Position numbers and translations under genes: made by a program
From: Echinicola vietnamensis DSM 17526
GTDB lineage: Bacteria; Bacteroidota; Bacteroidia; Cytophagales; Cyclobacteriaceae
Reading direction: 5' to 3'
Assembly (NCBI RefSeq): GCF_000325705.1
Contig: NC_019904.1
Coordinates: forward strand, 4,757,501-4,821,500
Length of the DNA: 64,000 bases
Shown: in pieces, positions 51,942-61,016 of the stretch
Position numbering within the stretch: the stretch's first letter is position 1
How the letters are laid out: every line of letters starts with the position of its first letter
The notes under the pieces: model-generated
Seen by the model: only the letters and a program-made list of their open reading frames with translations
The model's database searches: none
Told to the model about the DNA's origin: nothing

Positions 51942-52034
51942 AGTGCCAGCGGCACGGTAAATTATGTAACCTGCGGATTCATCCGCAGGAACTTAAGCGC
52001 TCCTCAACTTCCCGAAGGAGTGCCAGCGGCACGG
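51942..52034. repeat. Paired 16-base direct repeats flanking a hairpin
   Basis: AGTGCCAGCGGCACGG occurs at 51942-51957 and 52019-52034; each copy is itself a small hairpin (GTGCC/GGCAC). Between them lies CCTGCGG-ATTCAT-CCGCAGG (51970-51989). The composition is GC-richer than the surroundings. Confidence 0.8.
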
Positions 52035-52208
52035 ATGATAGCTCATCTACACGAAATTATTATTAAATGCGTTTGCCACATTTGACAAACCATCAGGGAA
52101 ATCGCTTTTAGCCCCTTGAAGTTCTTTAATTCAGGCTGACATCTCTTTATTAACAGTTTAAAAGTGTTTGCCCTGGGGGAACTACCAATTTTCATTATGG
52201 TATAAAAT

Positions 52209-52245
52209 GCCCCAACTTTTCGGCTTGATCCGAAACATCGTTTGA
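52209..52245. repeat. Interspersed repeat family 2, copy C
   Basis: GCCCCAACTTTTCGGCTTGA, related to 1673-1710 and 33758-33805. It immediately precedes a terminator hairpin. Confidence 0.45.
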
Positions 52246-52261
52246 CCTGTTTTATCGAAAA

Positions 52262-52286
52262 AAAAGGCGTCCCCAAAACGCCTTTT
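52262..52286 (-). terminator. Rho-independent terminator of the sulfatase gene
   Basis: On the minus strand AAAAGGCGT pairs with ACGCCTTTT (9 bp, 7-base loop), followed by a run of T. It lies about 160 bases after the sulfatase stop. Confidence 0.85.
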
Positions 52287-52443
52287 CTAGTTGGTGCCCA
52301 ATCTGGCCTGTCTCCAAAGCTAGTTTACCTTGCTGAGCCAGATCAGGACTTATTGTCTTATGGATTTCCAAATCCTTAATATTTCAACGACAACTTATGC
52401 TCACTAGTATCAGTATTTGGTAAAAATAACCTATCAGACCCAC

Positions 52444-53808
52444 TCACTTTATACGTTCCTCCATGATGGAGGGAGGCGGGGTGAAACTGTTCACATGTTT
52501 CTGATAGATTTCCGTAAGTGAGGCTACTATTGCCGGAAATTCTTCGTTTACATTATATTGCTCTGAAGGATCCTCTTCCAAGTTATAAAGTAATGGAATT
52601 TCATGGTCCTGAGCCTTTTCACGACTGTAGGAGGGCTTGGTTGTAAAATGAGCCTTCCAAGGTCCCTTTCGGACAGCATGAAGCTTATTGCGGTGATAAT
52701 AAAACATTATTTCACGTACTTCATCTGTTTCGTTCCTCAAAATAGGCAAAATATTATCCCCATCCAACGTTTTATCCTGAGGCATATTCAGCCCGGCCAT
52801 GGTCAAAAAAGTAGGATATAGGTCCATGGATGCCACCAAAGCGGTACTGATCTGATTGGGCTTTATGGTGCCCGGCCACCAGGCAATTGCCGGCACGCGC
52901 ATTCCCCCTTCATAGGTAGAAGCCTTGCCTTCAAAGAGCAACCCTGCTGATCCTCCCTTTTCCTTTTGAGAAAGCCATGGGCCGTTATCACTGGTAAAAA
53001 TCACCAAAGTGTTTTCTGCAAGGTCCAAGGCCTTTAACTTTTCCAATATTCTTCCCACACTCCAATCGAGTTCCGATACCACATCCCCATAAATTCCACG
53101 CTTGCTCTTTCCTTCAAAATCCGACGAAGCGTACAAAGGCACATGGGGGAAATTATTGGGGTAGTACAGGAAAAAAGGCCTTTCCTGGTTTTCTTCTATA
53201 AACCTGATCGCCTCCTTAGTATACCGTTTGGTCAGCTGACGTTGGTCGATGTCAAGGTCAATGACCTCTTCGTTACGGTATAGCGGCAATGGCGGTACAT
53301 GGTTGTGAGGATTGGGCCGCATATCATTGGAATAGGGAATCCCAAAATAGAAGTCAAAACCGTGAGTGGTCGGAAGATATTCCGGCAAGTGGCCGAGGTG
53401 CCATTTGCCCACAATGCCCGTCCTGTATCCGGCCGCTTTTAAGGCAGAAGCCATGGTTGCCTCCGTGTGGGGCAGGCCTTTGGAAGAATCCGGGAAAAGA
53501 ACGCCCCGCTCCTCCCCCGCCATGCCATAGCGAATGGGCAACCTGCCGGTAAGCAGTGCTGCACGACTGGGCGTACACACATCCGCTCCTACATAAAACT
53601 GCGTGAAGCGCATCCCTTCTTTGGCCATCCGGTCGAGATATGGGGTCTGGATGGTGGGATGGCCATAGCAACCCAAATCGCCATACCCCAGATCATCGGC
53701 AAAAATCACAATGATGTTGGGCGGTCTTTTGGGTGTCTGGGCAACTAAAACGGAGCATTGCAGAAGCAGGCCCAAACAAAGCAGTGGGCGCCAAAATGAT
53801 GCGTTCAT
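52444..53808 (-). CDS. Type I (S1) sulfatase, exported
   Basis: 454 residues from the ATG at 53808; a GTG eight codons upstream is less likely. A signal peptide ends LVAQ. The formylglycine signature is Cys-Thr-Pro-Ser-Arg in GADVCTPSRAALLTGRLPIR; the cysteine must be converted by an anaerobic or aerobic maturase not found here. Metal-binding Asp-Asp is in IFADDLGYGDLGCYG, and FTSDNGPW plus GIVGKWHLGH complete the active site. It removes sulfate esters from glycans in the periplasm, perhaps from a marine polysaccharide. It is a single gene with its own terminator. Confidence 0.93.
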   Translation of the reverse strand: MNASFWRPLLCLGLLLQCSVLVAQTPKRPPNIIVIFADDLGYGDLGCYGHPTIQTPYLDRMAKEGMRFTQFYVGADVCTPSRAALLTGRLPIRYGMAGEERGVLFPDSSKGLPHTEATMASALKAAGYRTGIVGKWHLGHLPEYLPTTHGFDFYFGIPYSNDMRPNPHNHVPPLPLYRNEEVIDLDIDQRQLTKRYTKEAIRFIEENQERPFFLYYPNNFPHVPLYASSDFEGKSKRGIYGDVVSELDWSVGRILEKLKALDLAENTLVIFTSDNGPWLSQKEKGGSAGLLFEGKASTYEGGMRVPAIAWWPGTIKPNQISTALVASMDLYPTFLTMAGLNMPQDKTLDGDNILPILRNETDEVREIMFYYHRNKLHAVRKGPWKAHFTTKPSYSREKAQDHEIPLLYNLEEDPSEQYNVNEEFPAIVASLTEIYQKHVNSFTPPPSIMEERIK

Positions 53809-53968
53809 AAGCGGTTTGTATTTTAATAACACCTCAAAAGATACAAAAACTTATTCCAAATATGACTAGAAGTTCCCAAAGACAGCGGTCAAAGGCCACC
53901 CGCTAGCGCCGCGTTCAGGCAAGCCCAACATCTACTTCCCTTGCACGCCTTATGGGAAGATTTCATTT

Positions 53969-55006
53969 TTAAAACGCCCACGGATCTTCCTTCGGATAGA
54001 TCATTCCTTGGTCCCAAAGTACTTTATAAACCGCTTGCTTTTGGGCAATATCCCCTTCCAAAAATGCCTGAACAAACCTGACAAAGGCAGGATAATGCCG
54101 ATAATGTGGTAAACCATGGCCATCATTAAACAGAAAAAAATCTCCGTCCCGATAATGTGCCGCCAACACCTGATCCACCCTTTGGTCCGTCAAACTGTCC
54201 TGCACACCTGAAAAAACCACCGATTTTCCCTCAAACGTAGCCACCTGATCGTAATGAATGCCTTTTACCTGAAATGGACGTTGTGAATACGCCTTCATTA
54301 CCGGGAGGGCCTTTTCTCCCATCCATCCGGTATTTTTGGGCGGGTACTCACTTTCTTTTCCGATAGGCTGCAAGGCAAATAAATGCTCAAAACACCGGAT
54401 GGCCACCGCCACTGCTGTGGCTTTTCCGCCTGCCGCTGCCTTCATGTTGGAAAAGATGCTTTCAGGGGCTTTTTTAGGGGTTATCCCCATGGAATGCTGT
54501 AATTCCAGCAACAGCGGATCGATGCTAATGGCTCCATCCACCCGTTTAGGATATCTGGCGACATATCGGTGCAACAACTCAGCGGAAGATGAAACCCCAA
54601 ACAAGGTGACTTTTTGGCCATTGGCCACCGCATCCCTCACCGCTTCCAGGTCATTTACCAGTTGGTCGGCTTCAAACACGCGGTAAGCCATGGACCAGTC
54701 GATACGGTCCTTTTGCCATAGCTTTTCGCCAAAGCCAAACTGCTCCGCCCTCCCCATTACCCTGACGACGTTGAATTTGAGTCGAAGGGGAGCTGGCCAC
54801 GCATCATCTGCTGTAATTGAGGTAATGGCATCAGAAACCACCAAAACAGTCGGTTTGGAGGAATCATAGGGAGCGCCGTACGCATAGTAAATTCTGCCCC
54901 ATCCCCATTCCGGTTTCCCATATACATACGGTACCTCAATCGCGTGGAACCCTTTAGGCCCACTCAAGGCCAAGCCAATCATCCAAAAAATCATCGAAAA
55001 CTTCAT
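53969..55006 (-). CDS. Predicted alpha/beta hydrolase-fold protein, exported
   Basis: 345 residues with a short signal peptide. A nucleophile-elbow-like motif GVSSSAE is near residue 144, after a VTLFGV strand, and a possible catalytic histidine is in FNDGHGLPHYRHYP near the C-terminus; an aspartate could come from SGVQDSLTD. The N-terminus has TVLVVSDAITSITADDAW. It looks like an alpha/beta hydrolase or esterase of unknown substrate. The assignment is weaker than for other genes. It has the same direction as the sulfatase, about 160 bases away; shared function is possible but not shown. Confidence 0.6.
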   Translation of the reverse strand: MKFSMIFWMIGLALSGPKGFHAIEVPYVYGKPEWGWGRIYYAYGAPYDSSKPTVLVVSDAITSITADDAWPAPLRLKFNVVRVMGRAEQFGFGEKLWQKDRIDWSMAYRVFEADQLVNDLEAVRDAVANGQKVTLFGVSSSAELLHRYVARYPKRVDGAISIDPLLLELQHSMGITPKKAPESIFSNMKAAAGGKATAVAVAIRCFEHLFALQPIGKESEYPPKNTGWMGEKALPVMKAYSQRPFQVKGIHYDQVATFEGKSVVFSGVQDSLTDQRVDQVLAAHYRDGDFFLFNDGHGLPHYRHYPAFVRFVQAFLEGDIAQKQAVYKVLWDQGMIYPKEDPWAF

Positions 55007-55155
55007 ATCTCAAATAAATGGATTTTTTCCAAAAAGCTGCTGCACAGCATCTTAAAATTCGTTAACACCATATCTTCCACCATTGCCCTTGGCCATCACC
55101 TGGAATTTCTCTCCTGATTTTATAACTTTGCTTTTCACCTATCAATCCCCAAACT

Positions 55156-55440
55156 ATGGATCTTGCCTTTTTTAAAAAGAGTCTTTCCCAACCCCAACCA
55201 CCTGCTGGCATCAGCATCATGCTGGAGGCGCTTTGGTACGACGGAAAAGGAAATTGGGAGCATGCACACGACCTTGTGAATGACTTGGGTGGCCAAGATG
55301 CCGCCTACGTCCATGCCTACCTCCACCGAAAGGAAGGAGATGAATGGAATGCCGCATATTGGTACCGTAATGCCGGAAAAACCAAACCCTCTTGTAGCTT
55401 AGAAGAAGAATGGGAAAACATCGTCAATTTTTTCCTTTGA
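55156..55440 (+). CDS. Conserved hypothetical protein, 94 aa
   Basis: A small soluble protein. The pattern MLEALWYDGKGNWEHAHDLV followed by DAAYVHAYLHRKEGDEWNAAYWYRNAG is strongly conserved in short proteins of many bacteria, so the gene is real, but no function is known to me. The repeated helix pattern WxxAHxLV and WNAxYWYRxAG resembles a single tetratricopeptide-like unit. It stands alone, divergent from the alpha/beta hydrolase gene. Confidence 0.8.
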   Translation: MDLAFFKKSLSQPQPPAGISIMLEALWYDGKGNWEHAHDLVNDLGGQDAAYVHAYLHRKEGDEWNAAYWYRNAGKTKPSCSLEEEWENIVNFFL

Positions 55441-55678
55441 AGGCATTACTTTTTAGACAAGAAAACGTATCCATTTAGTAGTACTTATGACGTATGCTTT
55501 GAGCATGTCTTGACAAAGGAAAATGCTGATAAAAAGCATGGTGATTATCACAAAAACAGCCATTACCATATACATTTTTCATGTGATATTTACTTGTATC
55601 ATTCTAATACAAACACATTATCACCAATAAAAATAAATTAATACCTGTTTTAGTTATTTTTCACCTTAAACCAACCTG

Positions 55679-55696
55679 GACTGACATTTATCAGTC
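55679..55696. promoter_or_regulatory. Crp/Fnr-type inverted repeat upstream of hemN
   Basis: GACTGA-CATTTA-TCAGTC has perfect 6-base arms and contains TGA-N6-TCA, the core spacing of Crp/Fnr sites. It is centred about 80 bases before the hemN start. Oxygen control of hemN by Fnr-like proteins is common, so this fits, but no regulator gene is in the window. Confidence 0.45.
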
Positions 55697-55738
55697 TTCA
55701 ACCTGACCTCCGTCACCCCTAATCGTCGTCGCATTCAA

Positions 55739-55746
55739 TAGCTTTG
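55739..55746 (+). promoter_or_regulatory. Candidate -7 box for hemN
   Basis: TAGCTTTG matches TAnnTTTG 22 bases before the ATG, giving a leader of about 15 bases and placing the Crp/Fnr-type palindrome near -65. A -33 TTG is not obvious. Confidence 0.4.
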
Positions 55747-55767
55747 TGTCATTAATCGAATGATTTT

Positions 55768-57117
55768 ATGAAGATTTCTGCTGACCTGATCGCTAAATAT
55801 GACGTCGCTGTACCCCGTTATACGAGCTATCCGACGGTACCGCTTTGGGAAAACAATGTGGACGCCCCCACTTGGAAAAACAATGTCCTAAAAGCCTATC
55901 AGCAATTTGGGCAAAAAGAAGGCATAAGCCTCTATATCCATTTGCCCTATTGCGACAGCCTGTGCACCTACTGCGGTTGCAACAAATACATTACCAGAAA
56001 CCATGAAAAGGAAGTGCCCTATTTGGAGGCATTGAAAAGGGAGTGGGACATGTATCTTCAAATGTTACCGGCACGCCCTAAGCTCGCGACCATCCATTTG
56101 GGAGGGGGCACCCCAACGTTTTTCTCTGCTGATAACCTAAGATCTTTGATCAAATACATTTGTGGGACATCCGATGTGGTTCCAAAGGCAAAGTTCAGTT
56201 TTGAAGGCCACCCGAACAATACCACGTTGGAACACCTGTTGACCTTAAAGGAAGTTGGATTTGAACGGGTAAGTTATGGCATTCAGGATTTGAACCTGAA
56301 GGTGCAGCAGGCCATCCATAGGATCCAACCGCTATCGACAGTGAGAGAAGCTACTTATCATGCTCAATTGGCAGGATTCTCACAGATCAATTTTGACTTG
56401 ATCTATGGTTTGCCCCACCAAACTGAAGAAACCATCGAAACCACCTTGGATGAAATCAGTAAGCTCATGCCCAGCCGGATTGCCTTTTACAGCTATGCCC
56501 ACGTACCCTCGGTCTTTCAGGCGCAAAAAAGTTTTGAGCAGCACCTACCCTTAAAGTCAGCAAAGCGAAAGCTTTATGAAACCGGCAAAAGAAAGCTCAT
56601 GGCCATGGGGTATGAGGAAATCGGCATGGACCATTTTGCCTTGCCGGGAGATGAGCTGCTCACCGCCAAGGCCACGGGAAAACTCCATCGAAATTTCATG
56701 GGATATACCAATTTCAGTTCCCACATGTTGATCGGTTTGGGCAGCAGTGCCATCAGTGATGTTTATTACGCCTACGCTCAAAATACCAAAAACATCGAAC
56801 TGTATGAGGAACAAAGCATGCTGGGCCATTTCTCCCATTCCAAAGGTCACCTGATGACTACAGAGGACATCAAAACACGAAAAACCATCTTGGACCTGAT
56901 CTGCACCGGCACGACAGAAGAAGCCAGTATCATTTGGAAAATGGACAACCTCAAGCTGCTCAACGAACTGCAGGAAGATGGCCTGCTCAGCATGCGTGAA
57001 AACCGCATCATCGTCACGCCATTGGGAAGGGCCTTTATCCGCAATATTTGTTCGGCCTTTGACCATAGAATGAAAAGTAAGAAATCCCAAACCTTTGTCT
57101 TCAGCAAAGCTATTTAA
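55768..57117 (+). CDS. hemN: Oxygen-independent coproporphyrinogen III oxidase
   Basis: 449 residues, a radical SAM enzyme. The iron-sulfur motif is Cys62-xxx-Cys66-xx-Cys69 followed by Cys71 (YCDSLCTYCGCNK), as in true HemN rather than HemW. The N-terminal RYTSYPTVPLW and the GGGTPTFFS loop are family signatures; IGMDHFALPGDEL and NFMGYTNF are in the substrate part. It decarboxylates coproporphyrinogen III to protoporphyrinogen IX without oxygen, supporting haem synthesis. A Crp/Fnr-type site lies upstream. The next gene cluster downstream encodes di-heme proteins, which need this haem, but it has its own start region. Confidence 0.95.
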   Translation: MKISADLIAKYDVAVPRYTSYPTVPLWENNVDAPTWKNNVLKAYQQFGQKEGISLYIHLPYCDSLCTYCGCNKYITRNHEKEVPYLEALKREWDMYLQMLPARPKLATIHLGGGTPTFFSADNLRSLIKYICGTSDVVPKAKFSFEGHPNNTTLEHLLTLKEVGFERVSYGIQDLNLKVQQAIHRIQPLSTVREATYHAQLAGFSQINFDLIYGLPHQTEETIETTLDEISKLMPSRIAFYSYAHVPSVFQAQKSFEQHLPLKSAKRKLYETGKRKLMAMGYEEIGMDHFALPGDELLTAKATGKLHRNFMGYTNFSSHMLIGLGSSAISDVYYAYAQNTKNIELYEEQSMLGHFSHSKGHLMTTEDIKTRKTILDLICTGTTEEASIIWKMDNLKLLNELQEDGLLSMRENRIIVTPLGRAFIRNICSAFDHRMKSKKSQTFVFSKAI

Positions 57118-57308
57118 ACGGCAATGGATACACCATAAATCAACCCCTATCCCGGAAAAACACACCAAGTTTTTCGTTTTCTGACAGCCCAATTTGGTGC
57201 TGGCCCAGGTTTGTTTGCAGACAGGCCTGGGCTTTTAGTTGATTTTAATCCCATCTTAACCCCAGAGCTGCTTCTTTTTAGAGAATTTATCCTTATTTTT
57301 GTGCGCAA

Positions 57309-57701
57309 ATGCTGAAATCCTTGTTTCATATATGGCTTTCCATGATCGTGGTCCTGAACAGTATGGTGTTTTCAGTGATCCAGATGGACTATGTCCTCAA
57401 CAAGGAGTACATCGCCGAAAACCTATGCATCAACAGGGACAAACCGGAACTGCACTGTGATGGAAAATGCTTTCTGGCAGAGAAGCTAAAGGAAGCCCAA
57501 GACCAACAAGAGCAACAACCCGGCAGTATCGATGTCAGCCGAGATTTTGGCCTTTACATTTTGCAAGAAAACCATTTTGGATTTCAGCAACTTACTATCC
57601 CCCCATTTTCGAACACTTCATTTTACCAAAGGGGTAAGTATTATAACACGACCACAGATATTTTTCACCCACCTCAGGACGCAGTTTCCCCATTGGTATA
57701 A
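57309..57701 (+). CDS. Small exported CX9CX3C protein, copy 1
   Basis: 130 residues. An N-terminal hydrophobic stretch (LFHIWLSMIVVLNSMVFSVI) looks like a signal or anchor. It is followed by Cys40-x9-Cys50-x3-Cys54 in ENLCINRDKPELHCDGKCFL, then a charged helix (AEKLKEAQDQQEQQ). The protein at 62123 has the same cysteine spacing and the same following L-x2-KL pattern, so the two are related. The histidine before Cys50 adds another possible metal ligand. A TATTTTTG box sits directly before the ATG, which would give a nearly leaderless transcript. Function unknown; it opens the di-heme/MbnP region. Confidence 0.7.
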   Translation: MLKSLFHIWLSMIVVLNSMVFSVIQMDYVLNKEYIAENLCINRDKPELHCDGKCFLAEKLKEAQDQQEQQPGSIDVSRDFGLYILQENHFGFQQLTIPPFSNTSFYQRGKYYNTTTDIFHPPQDAVSPLV

Positions 57702-58055
57702 CCCGTTTAATGCATGAAGAATCGTTATGTGTAAAAGCGTAGCGACTGACTTTGATGCCATTTTAGGCCACAACTTCTATGAGCCGTGGCCTGGAGAGGC
57801 CAATGCATCTTATGGGTTCAAGTGCTTTTGGCTTTCCCAGGAGAAAAAGGAGTAACCATCATTCCTTGCTTCTAAATTGCCGAAAGCCGTAAGCTAATTT
57901 CTATTTCTAAATATTATCCATTGGAAATGTCCCCAGATGGGCAATTTGATTGCTGTATTTCTACAGGAAATGGGCATCCACCTACGCTGCAATTTCGCGG
58001 TGTGGCTGCACGGACCATGCCTTGAGGGAACATTTACCTTGTATCCAAACCGACC
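57702..58055. other. Gap before the first di-heme gene
   Basis: 354 bases. No protein-like frame and no RNA gene is seen. It probably contains the promoter of the downstream genes, but no convincing -7 box was found. Confidence 0.45.
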
Positions 58056-59180
58056 ATGCGATACCAAGCCCCATGTTTTATGGGAACAGTACTCTTGTGC
58101 TTGCTGATGTGGGCCTGTAGCAAGGAAGAGCCCGAAGAGCCTTCTACGCCAAACCCAGTGATCACCTTGGAGCATCCCGAGTACTTCCCCAATGATGTGC
58201 CCATGCCGGCCAATAATCCGTTGACCGAAGAGGGTGTGGCACTCGGCCGAATGCTGTTTTATGAAAAACAACTCTCCATAGACGGCACCATGGCGTGCGC
58301 CTCTTGCCATCAACAGGCCAAAGCCTTCACGGACGGCAAGAAAATCAGCACTGGGGTGAACGGTACCCCTGGCGACAAAAATGCCATGTCACTGGCCAAC
58401 CTGCACTGGACATCCCGGTTCTTTTGGGACGGAAGGGCGGCCAGCCTGGAGGAGCAAGCCTTGCAACCCATTGAGGACCATCGGGAAATGAATTTGCCCA
58501 TAGCAGAAGCTGTGGCCCGACTCCAAGCCGACGAAAATTACCCTGAGCGATTTGAGAAAGCATTTGGCTCAAATCAAATCACGGAAACCATGATCGGAAA
58601 GGCCCTTGCGCAGTTCATGCGCACTTTGATCTCAGGTGATTCGAGGTTTGACCAGTGGATCAGGGGTGAGGTGGAATTTACCGAACAAGAGCAACTGGGG
58701 ATGGAGCTTTTCTTCACCCACCCAGAACCTTCCCTGCACATTCGCGGCGGTAACTGCGGAGACTGTCACTTGGGCTTTTTGACCTCTGGTGACCGCAATA
58801 ACCTTCTGGGCTTTCATAACAATGGCCTTGACCAAGACGCCTACCTTGAGGAAGGTTTGGCCGCAGTAACCGGACTTCCCAAGGACAAAGGAAAATTCAA
58901 AGCCCCTACCCTCCGGAACATCGCCCTTACAGCACCTTATATGCATGATGGACGGTTTGAAACACTAACGGAAGTCCTGGAGCACTATGATGAACACATC
59001 CAGATGAACAGCACGTTGGATATCCTCATTTTGGAGGCCAGCAATGAGACGATTGCTCCTGGAGAGAACATCAAACTATACCTGACGGACGGAGAAAAAG
59101 AAGCCATACTGTCCTTTCTGCACACCCTGACGGATGAAAAATTCATTACCAATCCGAAATTCTCGGATCCATTTAATTAA
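58056..59180 (+). CDS. Di-heme cytochrome c peroxidase/MauG family lipoprotein, copy 1
   Basis: 374 residues with lipobox LLMWAC21. Two haem-c motifs: Cys81-Ala-Ser-Cys-His85 and Cys234-Gly-Asp-Cys-His238. Family blocks are GRMLFYEKQLSIDGTMACAS, WDGRAASLEEQA, FMRTLISGDSRFDQW and APYMHDGRFETLTEVLEHY; the Tyr and Met of YMHDG are candidate axial ligands. Members reduce peroxide or, as in MauG and MbnH, oxidise aromatic side chains of a partner. An MbnP-type lipoprotein starts 9 bases downstream, which favours the MbnH-like role. It is anchored in the periplasm. Confidence 0.9.
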   Translation: MRYQAPCFMGTVLLCLLMWACSKEEPEEPSTPNPVITLEHPEYFPNDVPMPANNPLTEEGVALGRMLFYEKQLSIDGTMACASCHQQAKAFTDGKKISTGVNGTPGDKNAMSLANLHWTSRFFWDGRAASLEEQALQPIEDHREMNLPIAEAVARLQADENYPERFEKAFGSNQITETMIGKALAQFMRTLISGDSRFDQWIRGEVEFTEQEQLGMELFFTHPEPSLHIRGGNCGDCHLGFLTSGDRNNLLGFHNNGLDQDAYLEEGLAAVTGLPKDKGKFKAPTLRNIALTAPYMHDGRFETLTEVLEHYDEHIQMNSTLDILILEASNETIAPGENIKLYLTDGEKEAILSFLHTLTDEKFITNPKFSDPFN

Positions 59181-59189
59181 ACAAACGAC

Positions 59190-59930
59190 ATGAAAAAGAT
59201 ATTCATTATTGTATTGACACTCATCGCCTTTACGGGCTGTAATGACCAAGAGGAAACCCCTTCAAACATCGCGGTGACCTTTAACTTTTCCCATAGCCTG
59301 GATGGCACTCCACTGGCCTTGGAGGGACCTGCCTTTGCCTTGCCTTCTGGCGAAAGCTTTACCCCGCGAAAGTTCAAATATTACGTTTCCAACATCACCT
59401 TTACGAACAGTACCTCCGGCAATCGCTTTTCGGTACCAGATGGCTATTTCCTGATCGATGAGGCAGGGAAAAAGCAATTCAGCGTAGAAATTCCCTCAGA
59501 CCGTTACGACCAATTGACCTTTTATATCGGCATTGACAAGGCCCGAAACCTCTCCACTGACCAAGTGGGCGATTTGGATCCCAGCAACGACATGGCCTGG
59601 AACTGGAATACCGGCTATAAGTTTTTCGTTTTGGAGGGGGAATGGGAATTTGAGGGTTCAGCCCGCCAAGGACTTATCGTCCACATCGGTAATAATGACC
59701 CTGAAAGCGAACAAAACTTTAAGGCCATTGATTTTGACCTCGCGTCAGCCGGGAAAACCTTAGGAAAAGAAGTAGTGGTGGAGCTTGACTTCGAGGCCAA
59801 CCTAGATCAGTTGTTTACGGCTCCTCATGAAATTGTCGTCCATGACTTGGAAAACACCAGCATCATGGGCGGAGAAACAGCCATCAGCATCGCCAATAAT
59901 TATCAGGAAGGTTTTTTCAGCCTTCAGTAG
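59190..59930 (+). CDS. MbnP-family lipoprotein, copy 1
   Basis: 246 residues with lipobox IAFTGC17. The MbnP signature SNDMAWNWNTGYKFFVLEGE is present, with Trp137 and Trp139, after YYVSNITFTNSTSG and a YIGID turn. In the methanotroph family member a conserved tryptophan is converted to kynurenine by MbnH and helps bind Cu(I); whether that happens here is not known. It lies between two di-heme genes (9 and 15 bases away), so either or both could be its modifying enzyme. Predicted to be periplasmic and beta-rich. Confidence 0.85.
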   Translation: MKKIFIIVLTLIAFTGCNDQEETPSNIAVTFNFSHSLDGTPLALEGPAFALPSGESFTPRKFKYYVSNITFTNSTSGNRFSVPDGYFLIDEAGKKQFSVEIPSDRYDQLTFYIGIDKARNLSTDQVGDLDPSNDMAWNWNTGYKFFVLEGEWEFEGSARQGLIVHIGNNDPESEQNFKAIDFDLASAGKTLGKEVVVELDFEANLDQLFTAPHEIVVHDLENTSIMGGETAISIANNYQEGFFSLQ

Positions 59931-59945
59931 TCAAATCATTCGGGA

Positions 59946-61007
59946 TTGAAAACAACCGTCACATATCGCCTTATCTTGGCCTTGGCTGTGGGAAGTTTGC
60001 TCTCAGGATGCTTGCAAGACGCTGCGGAAACCATGAAACCAAACCCGGAATATTACCTTCCCGAGGTTTCTGCTACCCTGCAACAGCCAGCATTTCCACA
60101 GCCCTCCAGAAACCCCATTAGCGAGGAGGGCGTCCTATTGGGCAAAACCCTCTTCTATGACCCGAGGCTTTCGGCCAATGGCCAAGTAGCCTGTAGCAGC
60201 TGCCATCTGCCTGCGCTGGCCTTCGGTGACGGGGTAGACTTGACTGCAGCGGGGGTGTCCGGCAAAACACTCCACAGGCACTCCCCTACGCTGTTTAACC
60301 TCGCTTGGCACGATGGCTTGTTTTGGGACGGGGGAGCGACCAACTTGGAATCACTGGTTTTTGGTCCCTTGACCCATCCAGATGAAATGGGGGCAGACCT
60401 GAACAAGGTCATTCCATACCTGCGTGAAAGCCCAGCATACCCTTCGCTCTTCAAGGCTGCTTTTCAGACAGATTCCATTACCAGCGCCCTTATGGGCAGG
60501 GCCTTGGCCCAATTTGTCCGAACACTCATCTCTCAAGACAGTCGCTACGACCAATGGAAAAGGAATGAGGCCACCCTTAGTGAGGAAGAAATCCAAGGGT
60601 ATCGCCTCTATCAGCAGCACTGCAGCAGCTGCCATAAGGAAGGCTTGTTTACCGACCTGCGTTACCATAACAACGGGTTGGACCAAACTTATCCTGATCC
60701 TTATGAACTGGAAGGCCTGTTGCTGGGGAGATACCGAATTTCTTTTGACGAAATGGACCGTGGAGCCTATAAGACCCCTTCATTGAGAAACCTCCTATTC
60801 ACCGCTCCTTATATGCATGACGGGAGGTTTGCTACCTTGGACGAGGTGCTGGACCATTATGAAAAAGGCATACAGCTCAACGAAAGCCTTGCCCCGGAGC
60901 TGGAAAATGGCATTCGACTATCCCATACAGAGCGGGAGGCCCTTTTGGCTTTCTTGGCCACCCTCAGCGATCACCAATTTATCCATAATAAAGCTTATCA
61001 AGAGTAA
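59946..61007 (+). CDS. Di-heme cytochrome c peroxidase/MauG family lipoprotein, copy 2 (MbnH-like)
   Basis: 353 residues from a TTG start, chosen because it opens the lipoprotein signal (SLLSGC22). Two haem-c motifs: Cys83-Ser-Ser-Cys-His87 and Cys226-Ser-Ser-Cys-His230. WHDGLFWDGGATNLESLV, FVRTLISQDSRYDQW and APYMHDGRFATLDEVLDHY mark the family. It is clearly a paralogue of the gene at 58056, with the same order of motifs. It directly follows MbnP copy 1, which is the usual MbnP-MbnH order, and precedes the barrel gene by 9 bases, so the cluster reads as one operon. Confidence 0.9.
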   Translation: MKTTVTYRLILALAVGSLLSGCLQDAAETMKPNPEYYLPEVSATLQQPAFPQPSRNPISEEGVLLGKTLFYDPRLSANGQVACSSCHLPALAFGDGVDLTAAGVSGKTLHRHSPTLFNLAWHDGLFWDGGATNLESLVFGPLTHPDEMGADLNKVIPYLRESPAYPSLFKAAFQTDSITSALMGRALAQFVRTLISQDSRYDQWKRNEATLSEEEIQGYRLYQQHCSSCHKEGLFTDLRYHNNGLDQTYPDPYELEGLLLGRYRISFDEMDRGAYKTPSLRNLLFTAPYMHDGRFATLDEVLDHYEKGIQLNESLAPELENGIRLSHTEREALLAFLATLSDHQFIHNKAYQE

Positions 61008-61016
61008 GCCAATATC

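Larger units (their letters stand above)
51599..52443. other. Gene-free region with hairpins and repeats
   Basis: 845 bases between the oxidoreductase and the convergent sulfatase gene. It holds the hairpin GGTGCAGG / CCTGCACC (51711-51732), the duplicated AGTGCCAGCGGCACGG (51942-52034), TAAATGCGTTTGCC (52064-52077), a family 2 element (52209-52245) and the sulfatase terminator (52262-52286). No protein-like reading frame. Confidence 0.65.
55441..55767. other. hemN upstream region
   Basis: 327 bases without a gene. It contains an inverted repeat at 55679-55696 and a -7-like box at 55739-55746, described separately. The rest is AT-rich with nothing recognised. Confidence 0.6.

Noticed and set aside
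56557-57192. A 211-codon minus-strand frame
   Set aside because: Antisense to hemN for most of its length, without recognisable features.
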